Source: V1-33 sp039795165 (GTDB taxonomy: Bacteria > Verrucomicrobiota > Verrucomicrobiia > Verrucomicrobiales > V1-33). From it: a stretch of 64,000 nt of DNA. The position numbers and the translations under genes are program-made. The notes under the pieces were generated by a model. That model saw only the letters and a program-made list of their open reading frames with translations, was not told the DNA's origin and did no database searches. This document shows, in pieces, positions 1 through 7,419 of this stretch (within the stretch, counting starts at the first letter, position 1; each line of letters begins with the position of its first letter). The stretch is taken from the NCBI GenBank assembly GCA_039795165.1, contig JBDKER010000023.1:1-64000 (forward strand). The letters are read 5' to 3'.

Positions 1-55
1 ATGCCCACGGACCTTGGTCCACGGTGCCGGAAAGAAGGTAGGCCAGCATTTCCAT
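1..55 (-). CDS. Possible 5' end of a gene running off the left edge
   Basis: On the minus strand an ATG at 55 opens a frame that reads MEMLAYLLSGTVDQGPWA and continues past base 1. An in-frame TGA lies two codons upstream of this ATG, so the frame cannot start much earlier. Only 18 residues are visible. The hydrophobic start followed by a polar turn is protein-like, but no family can be named. It would be transcribed divergently from the oxidoreductase gene that begins at 255. Confidence 0.25.
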   Translation of the reverse strand, partial: MEMLAYLLSGTVDQGPWA

Positions 56-254
56 GCGTCAGAATTCGGGGGAATCTCAGTTTTGACCCCTACCACCCTC
101 CCGTAAAGCGCAGATGCCACCACCCGGACCATCCCCCGGCACTGCCTCCTTTCAGCAGATTCACGGATGATTTCCACCATCGACGGATGCCCCGCCGCCC
201 GGAAACTGCTGATTGCTTACTTTCAGCAATTCCGCCCCCCTCACGCTGCGCCCC

Positions 255-1226
255 ATGAAATCCCTCGCCCTCGCCGCACTCACTGCCTGCGTCATGACCC
301 TCGCTTCGCACGCCGACGACCTCAAACTCGGCATCATCGGACTCGACACTTCCCACGCCACGGCCTTCACGGAAATCCTCAACGATCCCAACCACAAGGA
401 CCATATCCCCGGAGCCAAAGTGGTCGCCGCCTTCCCCGGCGGCAGCCCGGACATCGAATCCAGCATCAGCCGCGTCCCGGAATACACCACCGTCCTCCGC
501 GACCGCTTCAAAGTCACCATCTGTCCATCCATCGAGGAAGTCTGCGCCCTCTCCGACGCCATCCTCATCGAAAGCGTCGACGGCCGACCCCACCTCGCGC
601 AGGCCCGCATCGTCATCAGCGCCCGCAAACCCCTCTACATTGACAAACCTCTCGCCGGTTCCCTCCGCGATGCCCTCACCATCGCTTCCCTCGCCAAATC
701 CGCGGGCGTCCCCTTCTTCAGTTCGTCATCCCTCCGCTTCGCCAAATCCACCCAGGCTGTCCGCAACGGCAGCATCGGCAAAGTCCTCTCCGCCGAGACC
801 ACCAGCCCTTCCCCCATCGAAAAAACCCACCCCGACCTCTTCTGGTACGGAATCCACGGCTGCGAATCCCTCTTCACCGTCATGGGCACAGGCTGCGAAT
901 CCGTCACTCGCTCCACCACCCCAGACGGCCGCATCGAAGTCCGCGGCACATGGAAAAACGGCCGCACCGGTACCTTCCGCGAAGACAAATCCTACTCCGG
1001 TACCGCCCACGGCGAAACAGGCGACGCCCCCATCGGAGCCTTCGATGGCTACACCCCTCTCGTCGCAGAAATCGTCCGCTTCTTCCAGTCAGGTAAACCT
1101 CCCGTCGCCGCAGACGAAACCCTCGAACTCCTCGCCTTCATGGAAGCCGCCGACGAAAGCAAACGCCGCAACGGCCAGCCAGTCTCCCTCGCCGAAATCA
1201 TGAAGGCCGCCCAGCCTTCCCCCTGA
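255..1226 (+). CDS. Secreted Gfo/Idh/MocA-family oxidoreductase
   Basis: The product is 323 residues and is probably an NAD(P)-dependent sugar or polyol oxidoreductase, or a non-catalytic relative. The ATG at 255 is chosen because it gives a clean signal peptide (MKSLALAALTACVMTLASHA, residues 1-20); an upstream in-frame start at 213 would bury it. The Rossmann start is LKLGIIGLDTSHA, where the usual GxGxxG/A glycines are partly replaced. The family's EKP motif appears as DKP in YIDKPLAG, near residue 130. At 323 residues it is slightly shorter than the usual 330-400. Exported Gfo/Idh/MocA proteins are common in Planctomycetes and Verrucomicrobia. The altered nucleotide-binding loop makes its catalytic state uncertain. 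It stands alone, about 200 bp ahead of the efflux operon. Confidence 0.85.
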   Translation: MKSLALAALTACVMTLASHADDLKLGIIGLDTSHATAFTEILNDPNHKDHIPGAKVVAAFPGGSPDIESSISRVPEYTTVLRDRFKVTICPSIEEVCALSDAILIESVDGRPHLAQARIVISARKPLYIDKPLAGSLRDALTIASLAKSAGVPFFSSSSLRFAKSTQAVRNGSIGKVLSAETTSPSPIEKTHPDLFWYGIHGCESLFTVMGTGCESVTRSTTPDGRIEVRGTWKNGRTGTFREDKSYSGTAHGETGDAPIGAFDGYTPLVAEIVRFFQSGKPPVAADETLELLAFMEAADESKRRNGQPVSLAEIMKAAQPSP

Positions 1227-1388
1227 CCTCCATCCCGCAGCACTGCATCCACATTCGCCAAAACCCGCATCCACCCACGCCCAGACCCCCCCCCCAAGGC
1301 GCTCAGGTGGCCCGCTGAAGTAGTGCCGGCATCCCGAAGACACCACGCCCCCCCAGCATCCGCAGGAATCCAAAACCACACATTCACC

Positions 1389-1425
1389 TTGCATATTGTG
1401 TAAATGCGTATAGAGTCATATACTC
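1389..1425 (+). promoter_or_regulatory. AT-rich promoter/operator region with nested inverted repeats before the efflux operon
   Basis: This is a sharp AT-rich island in GC-rich DNA directly before the TolC start at 1427. GTATA at 1408-1412 and TATAC at 1419-1423 form a 16-bp inverted repeat. GAGT/ACTC (1413-1425) forms an overlapping second one, and TTGCAT at 1389-1394 could serve as a -35 box. The arrangement would suit a dimeric repressor controlling the efflux genes. No regulator gene lies nearby, so the binding protein is unknown. Confidence 0.4.
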
Positions 1426-1426
1426 A

Positions 1427-2758
1427 ATGACGCGACGCATATCTCTCGGAATGATGGCCTGGCTGGCGCTGGGGATGATGGTTCCTGCGGTCCGTGGGAA
1501 TGGCGGGACGGTGGGGGGAATCACGCTGGAAGCGGCGGTGCAGAAGGCTGTGGAGTCGCATCCGGATGCGCAGATTGCCGAGCTGAGGATGGCGGCGGCC
1601 CGGGCGGCCATGGATCAGGCGCAGGCGGCCTTTGGACCGAAGCTGCGCCTTCAGACGGGCTATCTGGGAACGAATCAGCCGGTCAGTGTCTTTGGGATGG
1701 CTCTCAACCAGCGGGCGTTCGGACCGGGTTTGAATTTCAATGATGTGCCGACGGCGGATAACTGGAACGCAGGCGCATCGGTCTCGCTTCCGCTGTACGC
1801 TGGCGGGTCACTGCGGGCCGGTCGCGACGCGGCTGCGGCGGCTTCGGAAGCGCGGGGTCATGAGGCCACCGGGGTCCGGCGGACCTTGGAAGCGGAGGTC
1901 ACCCGGGCATGGCTGGCGGTGCACAAGGCGCGGACCTTCACGGAAGCGGCCAGGGCGGAAGTGGAGTCGTTCGGGTCGCACCTTGCACTGAGCCGGAAGC
2001 GTCTCGCGGCGGGCACTGCGCTGAAAACGGATGTGCTCGACATGGAGGTCCGGCTCGCCCAGGCCCGCGAGGATCTGGCCCGTGCGGGAAACGCCCATGC
2101 CTTCAGCCGCCGGGCCCTCGCTTCGCTCCTCGGCGTGGAGCATGGCGAGTTCGAGGCGGCCAGAAACATTCCTGCGCTGGCCATCCCGGCGGAAACCGCG
2201 GTGCCGCGCCGACCGGAGATTCTCGCCGCCGAGAGCATGGTGCGCGCGGCGGCGTCCCGCGTGAAAGTGGCCGCAGCCGGCCGCAAGCCATCCGTGCGTG
2301 CCTTCGGTGCCGCCGAACACAACCGGGGCAGCCGCTTCGATGGCGAAGGATCGAACTTCACAGTCGGTGTCATGGCTGAATGGGACGCTTGGGATGGAGG
2401 GCAGGCGAAGGCCCGCATCGCAGAAGCGGAAGCCGCCGCCCGCATCGCGGAAGCCGAACTGCGGCGGCAGAGACTCGCCATCGGTCTGGAACTGCAGCAG
2501 GCCCGCCTCGCCCTGCGCGAAGCCGACGAACGACTCTCAGTCTCTTCTCAGTCCGTCAGCCTTGCCGCCGAAAGCGTCAGACTCGTGCGCGAACGCTTCG
2601 CGGGCGGTCTCGCCCTCGCAACTCAGCTGATCGACGCCGAGACGGCCCTCACCGCATCCCGCATCCGCCGATCCGAAGCGGAAACCGACCGCAGCGCTGC
2701 CATTGCGGCGCTCCGCCGGGCCCTCGGACTTCCCCTCCTTCCCTCATCCGCAAAATGA
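1427..2758 (+). CDS. TolC-family outer membrane efflux protein
   Basis: The product is 443 residues, normal for the TolC/OEP family. It forms the outer-membrane channel of a tripartite efflux pump. An N-terminal signal peptide (MTRRISLGMMAWLALGMM, cleaved after about residue 24) precedes ITLEAAVQKAVESHPDAQIA, the typical first OEP helix. Two alanine-rich coiled-coil halves follow, with the usual late motif (VRERFAGGLALATQLIDAET). It is the first gene of a three-gene operon: its TGA (2756-2758) overlaps the ATG of the fusion protein (2755) in an ATGA junction, indicating translational coupling. The ATG at 1427 has no Shine-Dalgarno sequence and sits directly behind the inverted repeats at 1408-1425. 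Confidence 0.93.
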   Translation: MTRRISLGMMAWLALGMMVPAVRGNGGTVGGITLEAAVQKAVESHPDAQIAELRMAAARAAMDQAQAAFGPKLRLQTGYLGTNQPVSVFGMALNQRAFGPGLNFNDVPTADNWNAGASVSLPLYAGGSLRAGRDAAAAASEARGHEATGVRRTLEAEVTRAWLAVHKARTFTEAARAEVESFGSHLALSRKRLAAGTALKTDVLDMEVRLAQAREDLARAGNAHAFSRRALASLLGVEHGEFEAARNIPALAIPAETAVPRRPEILAAESMVRAAASRVKVAAAGRKPSVRAFGAAEHNRGSRFDGEGSNFTVGVMAEWDAWDGGQAKARIAEAEAAARIAEAELRRQRLAIGLELQQARLALREADERLSVSSQSVSLAAESVRLVRERFAGGLALATQLIDAETALTASRIRRSEAETDRSAAIAALRRALGLPLLPSSAK

Positions 2759-3780
2759 AATCATTCTCCCGTCTTCTCATGGCTGCCGCCACGCTCGCTG
2801 CCTCCTGCACCAAAGCCCCGGACCCCACCACGCCTGCGGCCACCCCACTTCCCACCGTCTCCGTCACCACGGAGAAAATCGCGCTCACCGAAGTTCCCCT
2901 CACCGAGGAAATCGTCGGTACTGTCCGCGCCATCGACCGCACCACCGTCGAAGCAAAAGTCAGTGGCCGCATCGCCACCTACTCGGCTCCGGAAGGAACC
3001 GAAGTAAAGGCGGGCGACCTGCTGGCCGTCATCGAAGCACGCGAAATCAACGCGCGCGCCGAACAGGCGAAGGCTGCCCTCGAACAGGCCGAACGCGACT
3101 TCTCCCGCCAGCAGCAGCTCCTCAAGGGCGGTGCCACCACAAGACAGGAATTCGAAGCCGCTGAATCCCGCGTCAAACTCGCCACCGCCAGCCTCAGCGA
3201 AGCCGAAACCATGCTCGGCTACACCCGCATCACAGCCCCCGCCAACGGCGTCGTCACCCGCAAGTTCGCCAGCGCCGGCGACCTCGCCATGCCCGGCAAA
3301 CCCATCCTCGAAATCGAAACGCGCAGCACCCTCCGCCTCGAAGCCGATGTCCCGGAAGCCCTCATCGGAAAGATCAGCCTAGGGAACACCATGCGCGTCC
3401 TCATTCCCGCCACCTCCCAATCCATGGACGGCATCGTGCGCGAAATCGCACCATCAGCCGAAGCCGTCTCCCGAACCTTCACCATCAAACTCGACCTCCC
3501 GCCGACCGATGGACTGCGCTCCGGCCAGTTCGGACGCGTTGCGGTGCCCACCGGCTCGGCCCGGCGCCTCCTCATCCCCACCAGTGCCATCCGGAAACAC
3601 GGCCAGATGGAAACCGTCTTCGTAGCAAACTCCGGCACCGCCTCGCTCCGGCTCGTCAGATCAGGCCGCGCCAGCGGCAACCGTACGGAAATCCTCGCAG
3701 GCCTCGACGACGGCGAAAGCATCATCGTCACCGCACAGACCAGCCTCAGCGACGGTCAACCGATCTCCACCCAGCCATGA
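2755..3780 (+). CDS. RND efflux periplasmic adaptor (membrane fusion lipoprotein)
   Basis: The product is 341 residues and bridges the RND permease and the TolC channel. The ATG at 2755 is chosen because it overlaps the preceding stop and gives a lipoprotein signal ending in LAASC, with Cys19 as the likely lipid anchor. The barrel-sandwich lipoyl half is visible around TTVEAKVSGRIATYSAPEG and EGTEVKAGDLLAVIE. A helical hairpin (residues ~95-150), the second lipoyl half (YTRITAPANGVVTRKF) and a beta-barrel domain follow. Its stop overlaps the permease ATG (ATGA at 3777-3780). A much longer in-frame opening back to 2380 is a shadow of the TolC gene. Confidence 0.93.
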   Translation: MKSFSRLLMAAATLAASCTKAPDPTTPAATPLPTVSVTTEKIALTEVPLTEEIVGTVRAIDRTTVEAKVSGRIATYSAPEGTEVKAGDLLAVIEAREINARAEQAKAALEQAERDFSRQQQLLKGGATTRQEFEAAESRVKLATASLSEAETMLGYTRITAPANGVVTRKFASAGDLAMPGKPILEIETRSTLRLEADVPEALIGKISLGNTMRVLIPATSQSMDGIVREIAPSAEAVSRTFTIKLDLPPTDGLRSGQFGRVAVPTGSARRLLIPTSAIRKHGQMETVFVANSGTASLRLVRSGRASGNRTEILAGLDDGESIIVTAQTSLSDGQPISTQP

Positions 3781-6700
3781 CTCCCCCGGATTCCCACCCG
3801 GCCCATGCCGGCCTCGCCGGACGGATTGCCGCCGCATTCATCGATTCCAAACTGACCCCTCTGCTGGTGATCGCGTCGGTCCTGCTCGGGGCCGCCGCCA
3901 TCTTCCTGCTCCCGCGCGAAGAGGAACCCCAGATCAAGGTTCCCATGATCGATGTCATGGTCGCCATGCCGGGTTCCTCTGCCACGGAAACCGAAGAACG
4001 CGCCACCCGCCCCATGGAGAAACTGCTCTGGGAAATCCCGGGTGTCGAATACCTCTACAGCACCTCCCGCGACAGCGAATCTCTCGTCATCGTCCGCTTC
4101 AAAGTCGGCGAAGACCCGGAGCTCAGCCTCGTCAAGGTGTCGGAAAAACTCCGCGCCAATTTCGACCGCATTCCGATGGGCGTCACCCCTCCCATCATCA
4201 AGCCCCGCAGCATCGACGACGTCCCCATCCTCGCCCTCACCTTCCACAGTTCCCGCTACGATCACCTGACGCTGCGCCGCCTCGCCGCCCAGATCGACGA
4301 ATCCATCCGTCAGGTTCCGCTCGTCGCGGAAACCACCATCGCAGGAGGATCCCGCCGCACCGTCCGCGTCCAACTCGATCCCGCGCAGCTGTCTGCCCGC
4401 GGACTGACTCCCGCCGGACTCATCCCCATGCTCCAGCAGGCGAACCGGCAGTTCCGCGCCGGCGGCCTCACCAGCACGAACCGCGAAATCCTCGTGGAAA
4501 CAGGAGCCTTCCTCCGCACCGCGGAAGATGTCGGCAATGTGGTCGTCGGTTCGTCGGCCGGCCGCCCCATCTACCTCCGCGAGGTCAGCACCATCAGCGA
4601 TGACGGGGAAGATCCCACCCAGTATGTCTTCCATGGCACCCGCGACCGGGAGGAGCCCGCCGTCACCCTGAGTGTCGCCAAACGCCCGGGGGCCAATGCC
4701 ATCACCGTGGCCAGCGAAGTCCTCCGGAAGGTCGACGGCCTGCGTGGTTCCCTCATCCCGGCCGACGTCTCCGTCACCATCACCCGCCACTATGGCGAAA
4801 CCGCCGCCGAGAAATCGAACGAACTCCTGCTGCACATGGGCATCGCCGTCGTCTCGGTCGCCCTCCTCATCTGGCTCACGCTCGGCTGGCGCGAATCCGG
4901 CATCGTGGCCGTCGCCATTCCCGCCACGCTCGCGCTCACTCTGCTGGTTTTCTATCTCTGGGGATTCACCCTGAACCGGATCACGCTCTTCGCCCTCATT
5001 TTCAGCATCGGCATCCTCGTGGACGATGCCATCGTCGTCGTCGAAAACATCGTCCGCCACTTCCACCTCCCGCACAACAAGGGCCGCAGTTGGTCGGCCA
5101 TCGCCGTGGAGGCCGTCGCAGAAGTCGGCAATCCCACCATCCTCGCCACCTTCGCCGTGATCGCCGCCGTGCTTCCCATGGCCTTCGTGGGTGGTCTCAT
5201 GGGACCGTACATGCGACCCATTCCAGTGGGTGCCAGCGCAGCCATGTTCTGGTCGCTGCTCATCGCCTTCATCGTGACCCCATGGGCGTCCATCCGCATC
5301 CTCCGCTGGGGCCGCAAGTACGCCATGGTCACCGACCCGGCCAGCACGGCTACTTCACATCACGGCAACGAAGACGCGGACGATTTCTTCACCCGGCTCT
5401 ACCGCCGGGTCATGGACCCCCTCCTGCATCACAGGGGCTGGCGCTGGACATTCCTCATTGGCATCACCGCGCTGCTGCTCGGCTCCATGGCCACCGTGGC
5501 CACCGGCTGGGTGAAGGTCAAAATGCTCCCGTTCGACAACAAAAGCGAATTCCAGGTCATCCTCAATATGCCGGAAGGCTCGCCGCTCGAGAAAACTGCA
5601 GCGGTCGCCCGCGAAATGGCCGCCGCCCTCCGCACGGAACCGGAAGTCACCCACTACCAGATCTACACCGGCACCTCGTCGCCCTACAACTTCAATGGAC
5701 TCGTCCGCCATTACTTCCTCCGCCGCGGACCACATGTCGCCGACATCCAGGTGAACCTCGTCCAGAAACACGAACGCTCCGCGCAGAGCCACGAGATCGC
5801 CAAACGCATCCGCCCGCGCCTCGCCGAAATCGCAGCCCGCCACGGGGCCCGCGTCGCCTTGGCCGAAGTCCCCCCCGGACCTCCCGTCCTCCAGACCCTC
5901 GTCGCCGAAATCTACGGCCCGGACGAACCAGCCCGTCAGCGCCTTGCCGCCAGAGTCCGCGAAATTTTCCAGCAGACCCCCGGAGTCGTCGACACAGACT
6001 GGTACCACGAAGCAGATCAGCAGAAGGCGCGCTTCATCATCGACAAGGAAAAAGCCGCCCTCCACGGCATCAGCGCCGCCGCCATTTCCCAGACGCTCCG
6101 CATCGCCGTCGACGGCGAAACCATCGACCTCCTTCACCAGCCGGAAGAACGCGAGGACGTCGGCATCCGTCTCGAACTGCCGCGCTCGGCCAAATCCTCT
6201 CCGGAAGAACTGCTCGCCCTCCGCCTCCGCTCGGGTGACGGCAATGCCCTCCCGGAAAAGGATTCGTCCGGCCCACCCCTCGTACCGCTCCGCGAACTGG
6301 TCACCATGGAAACGGTCACTGTCGAGAAGAGCCGCTACCACAAGAACCTCATGCCAGTCACCTACGTGATCGGCGATGTCGCCGGCATCATCGAAAGCCC
6401 GGTCTATGCCATCTTCCAGATGAATGAAGCCCTCCGGAAACTCAATCCGGCCGACTTCGGCGGCAGCGGCACGGAACTCCGCATCCTCAATGCCTCGATC
6501 CCCTTCAGTGACAAGGAACCTGCCCTTAAATGGGACGGCGAATGGCACATCACCATCGAAGTCTTCCGCGACCTCGGCGCGGCCTTCGCAGCCTGCCTCA
6601 TCCTCATCTACGTCCTCATGGTCGGATGGTTCCGCAGCTTCCTGACTCCCCTCATCGTGATGGCCGCCATCCCCTTCTCGCTTGTCGGCATCCTCCCTGC

Positions 6701-7058
6701 CCACGGCTTCATGGGCGCTTTCTTCACCGCCACCAGCATGATCGGATTCATGGCAGGCGGCGGCATCGTCGTCCGCAATTCCATCATCCTCGTCGACTTC
6801 ATCGAACAGCGCATGCGAGAAGGACTCCCCATCGACAAGGCTGTCATCGAAGCAGGTGCCGTCCGCTTCCGCCCCATGCTCCTCACCGCCATGGCAGTCG
6901 TCGCCGGTGCCGCCGTCATCCTCGCCGACCCCATCTTCCAGGGCCTCGCCATTGCTCTCATGGCCGGTGAAGTCGCCAGCCTCCTCATCAGCCGCATGGC
7001 TGTTCCCGTCCTCTACTTCATGGCCCACCGCCGCGCCCCCACCCTCCCGCCTTCATAA
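3777..7058 (+). CDS. RND-family efflux permease (AcrB/CzcA superfamily)
   Basis: The product is a 1093-residue inner-membrane proton antiporter, full length for the superfamily. It has two repeated halves, each with a periplasmic porter domain and a block of six helices. The TM4 proton-relay acidic pair is present (GILVDDAIVVVENIVRH, residues ~412-428). In the second half the equivalent stretch (GGGIVVRNSIILVDFIEQR) lacks the pair, as is normal. Extra length lies in the loop around residues 520-545. Substrate cannot be read from sequence: the family includes drug and heavy-metal pumps, and the diagnostic CzcA motifs are not obvious. It is the third gene of the coupled operon. Confidence 0.93.
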   Translation: MTPPDSHPAHAGLAGRIAAAFIDSKLTPLLVIASVLLGAAAIFLLPREEEPQIKVPMIDVMVAMPGSSATETEERATRPMEKLLWEIPGVEYLYSTSRDSESLVIVRFKVGEDPELSLVKVSEKLRANFDRIPMGVTPPIIKPRSIDDVPILALTFHSSRYDHLTLRRLAAQIDESIRQVPLVAETTIAGGSRRTVRVQLDPAQLSARGLTPAGLIPMLQQANRQFRAGGLTSTNREILVETGAFLRTAEDVGNVVVGSSAGRPIYLREVSTISDDGEDPTQYVFHGTRDREEPAVTLSVAKRPGANAITVASEVLRKVDGLRGSLIPADVSVTITRHYGETAAEKSNELLLHMGIAVVSVALLIWLTLGWRESGIVAVAIPATLALTLLVFYLWGFTLNRITLFALIFSIGILVDDAIVVVENIVRHFHLPHNKGRSWSAIAVEAVAEVGNPTILATFAVIAAVLPMAFVGGLMGPYMRPIPVGASAAMFWSLLIAFIVTPWASIRILRWGRKYAMVTDPASTATSHHGNEDADDFFTRLYRRVMDPLLHHRGWRWTFLIGITALLLGSMATVATGWVKVKMLPFDNKSEFQVILNMPEGSPLEKTAAVAREMAAALRTEPEVTHYQIYTGTSSPYNFNGLVRHYFLRRGPHVADIQVNLVQKHERSAQSHEIAKRIRPRLAEIAARHGARVALAEVPPGPPVLQTLVAEIYGPDEPARQRLAARVREIFQQTPGVVDTDWYHEADQQKARFIIDKEKAALHGISAAAISQTLRIAVDGETIDLLHQPEEREDVGIRLELPRSAKSSPEELLALRLRSGDGNALPEKDSSGPPLVPLRELVTMETVTVEKSRYHKNLMPVTYVIGDVAGIIESPVYAIFQMNEALRKLNPADFGGSGTELRILNASIPFSDKEPALKWDGEWHITIEVFRDLGAAFAACLILIYVLMVGWFRSFLTPLIVMAAIPFSLVGILPAHGFMGAFFTATSMIGFMAGGGIVVRNSIILVDFIEQRMREGLPIDKAVIEAGAVRFRPMLLTAMAVVAGAAVILADPIFQGLAIALMAGEVASLLISRMAVPVLYFMAHRRAPTLPPS

Positions 7059-7079
7059 TCCCAGCACCCCCATCCCCCC

Positions 7080-7256
7080 ATGCCACGACTCCTCCTCCCC
7101 ATCGCCATCGGTGCCGCCCTTGGCTCTCTCATGGGCTACTTCGGCCAATGCTCCTCAGGCACCTGCCCACTCACCTCCACATGGTGGCGCGGTGCCCTCT
7201 ACGGCGCCTTCCTCGGCCTCCTCATGAGCCTCGGTTCCTCACCCCGTCCTTCCTGA
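7080..7256 (+). CDS. Small membrane protein, DUF6132-like
   Basis: This 58-residue protein has two hydrophobic stretches (residues 4-22 and 39-54) flanking FGQCSSGTCPLTS. The CSSGTCP(I/L)TS core followed by a small-residue helix (ALYGAFLGLLM) is the hallmark of the DUF6132 family of tiny inner-membrane proteins, whose role is unknown. The two cysteines could form a redox pair or bind metal, which is inference. It begins 21 nt after the RND permease stop and is probably the last gene of the efflux transcript. Proteins this short are easily missed by automated callers. Confidence 0.7.
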   Translation: MPRLLLPIAIGAALGSLMGYFGQCSSGTCPLTSTWWRGALYGAFLGLLMSLGSSPRPS

Positions 7257-7263
7257 CCGCCGG

Positions 7264-7419
7264 TCAGCCCTGCTCGTTCTTCCCATTTCCGTGGGCGAGG
7301 ACCTTCGACTGCGGGTCAACGTTGAGTGTCACCTTGCGCTCGATGAGCCGGGAGAGGCCGTCGTACTTGAACTCAATCGCGGCCGCCGGAAATCCGTCGG
7401 GGATGGACGAGATGATTTC
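7264..7419 (-). pseudogene. Coding-like C-terminal remnant downstream of tamA
   Basis: One minus-strand frame from 7419 to the TGA at 7264-7266 encodes 51 residues with strongly GC-biased third positions and a natural composition. It includes AAAIEFKYDGLSRLIERKV followed by TLNVDPQSKVLAHG. No ATG, GTG or TTG start was found in this frame near its beginning. The frame overlaps the tamA stop codon and runs into its shadow. It looks like the 3' end of a gene whose 5' part has been lost, or a small gene with a non-canonical start. The parent family was not recognised. Confidence 0.35.

Noticed and set aside
3756..7028. Long minus-strand open frames opposite the RND permease (439 and 557 codons)
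   Set aside because: Their Asp/Glu/Gly-rich composition is the usual antisense image of a high-GC membrane protein gene. They lack starts, signals and domains.
7300..7314. A 15-bp identity (GACCTTCGACTGCGG) between the tamA downstream region and the dispersed repeat
   Set aside because: The match does not extend on either side, and here it lies in the coding-like frame of the gene remnant. It is more likely chance than another repeat copy.
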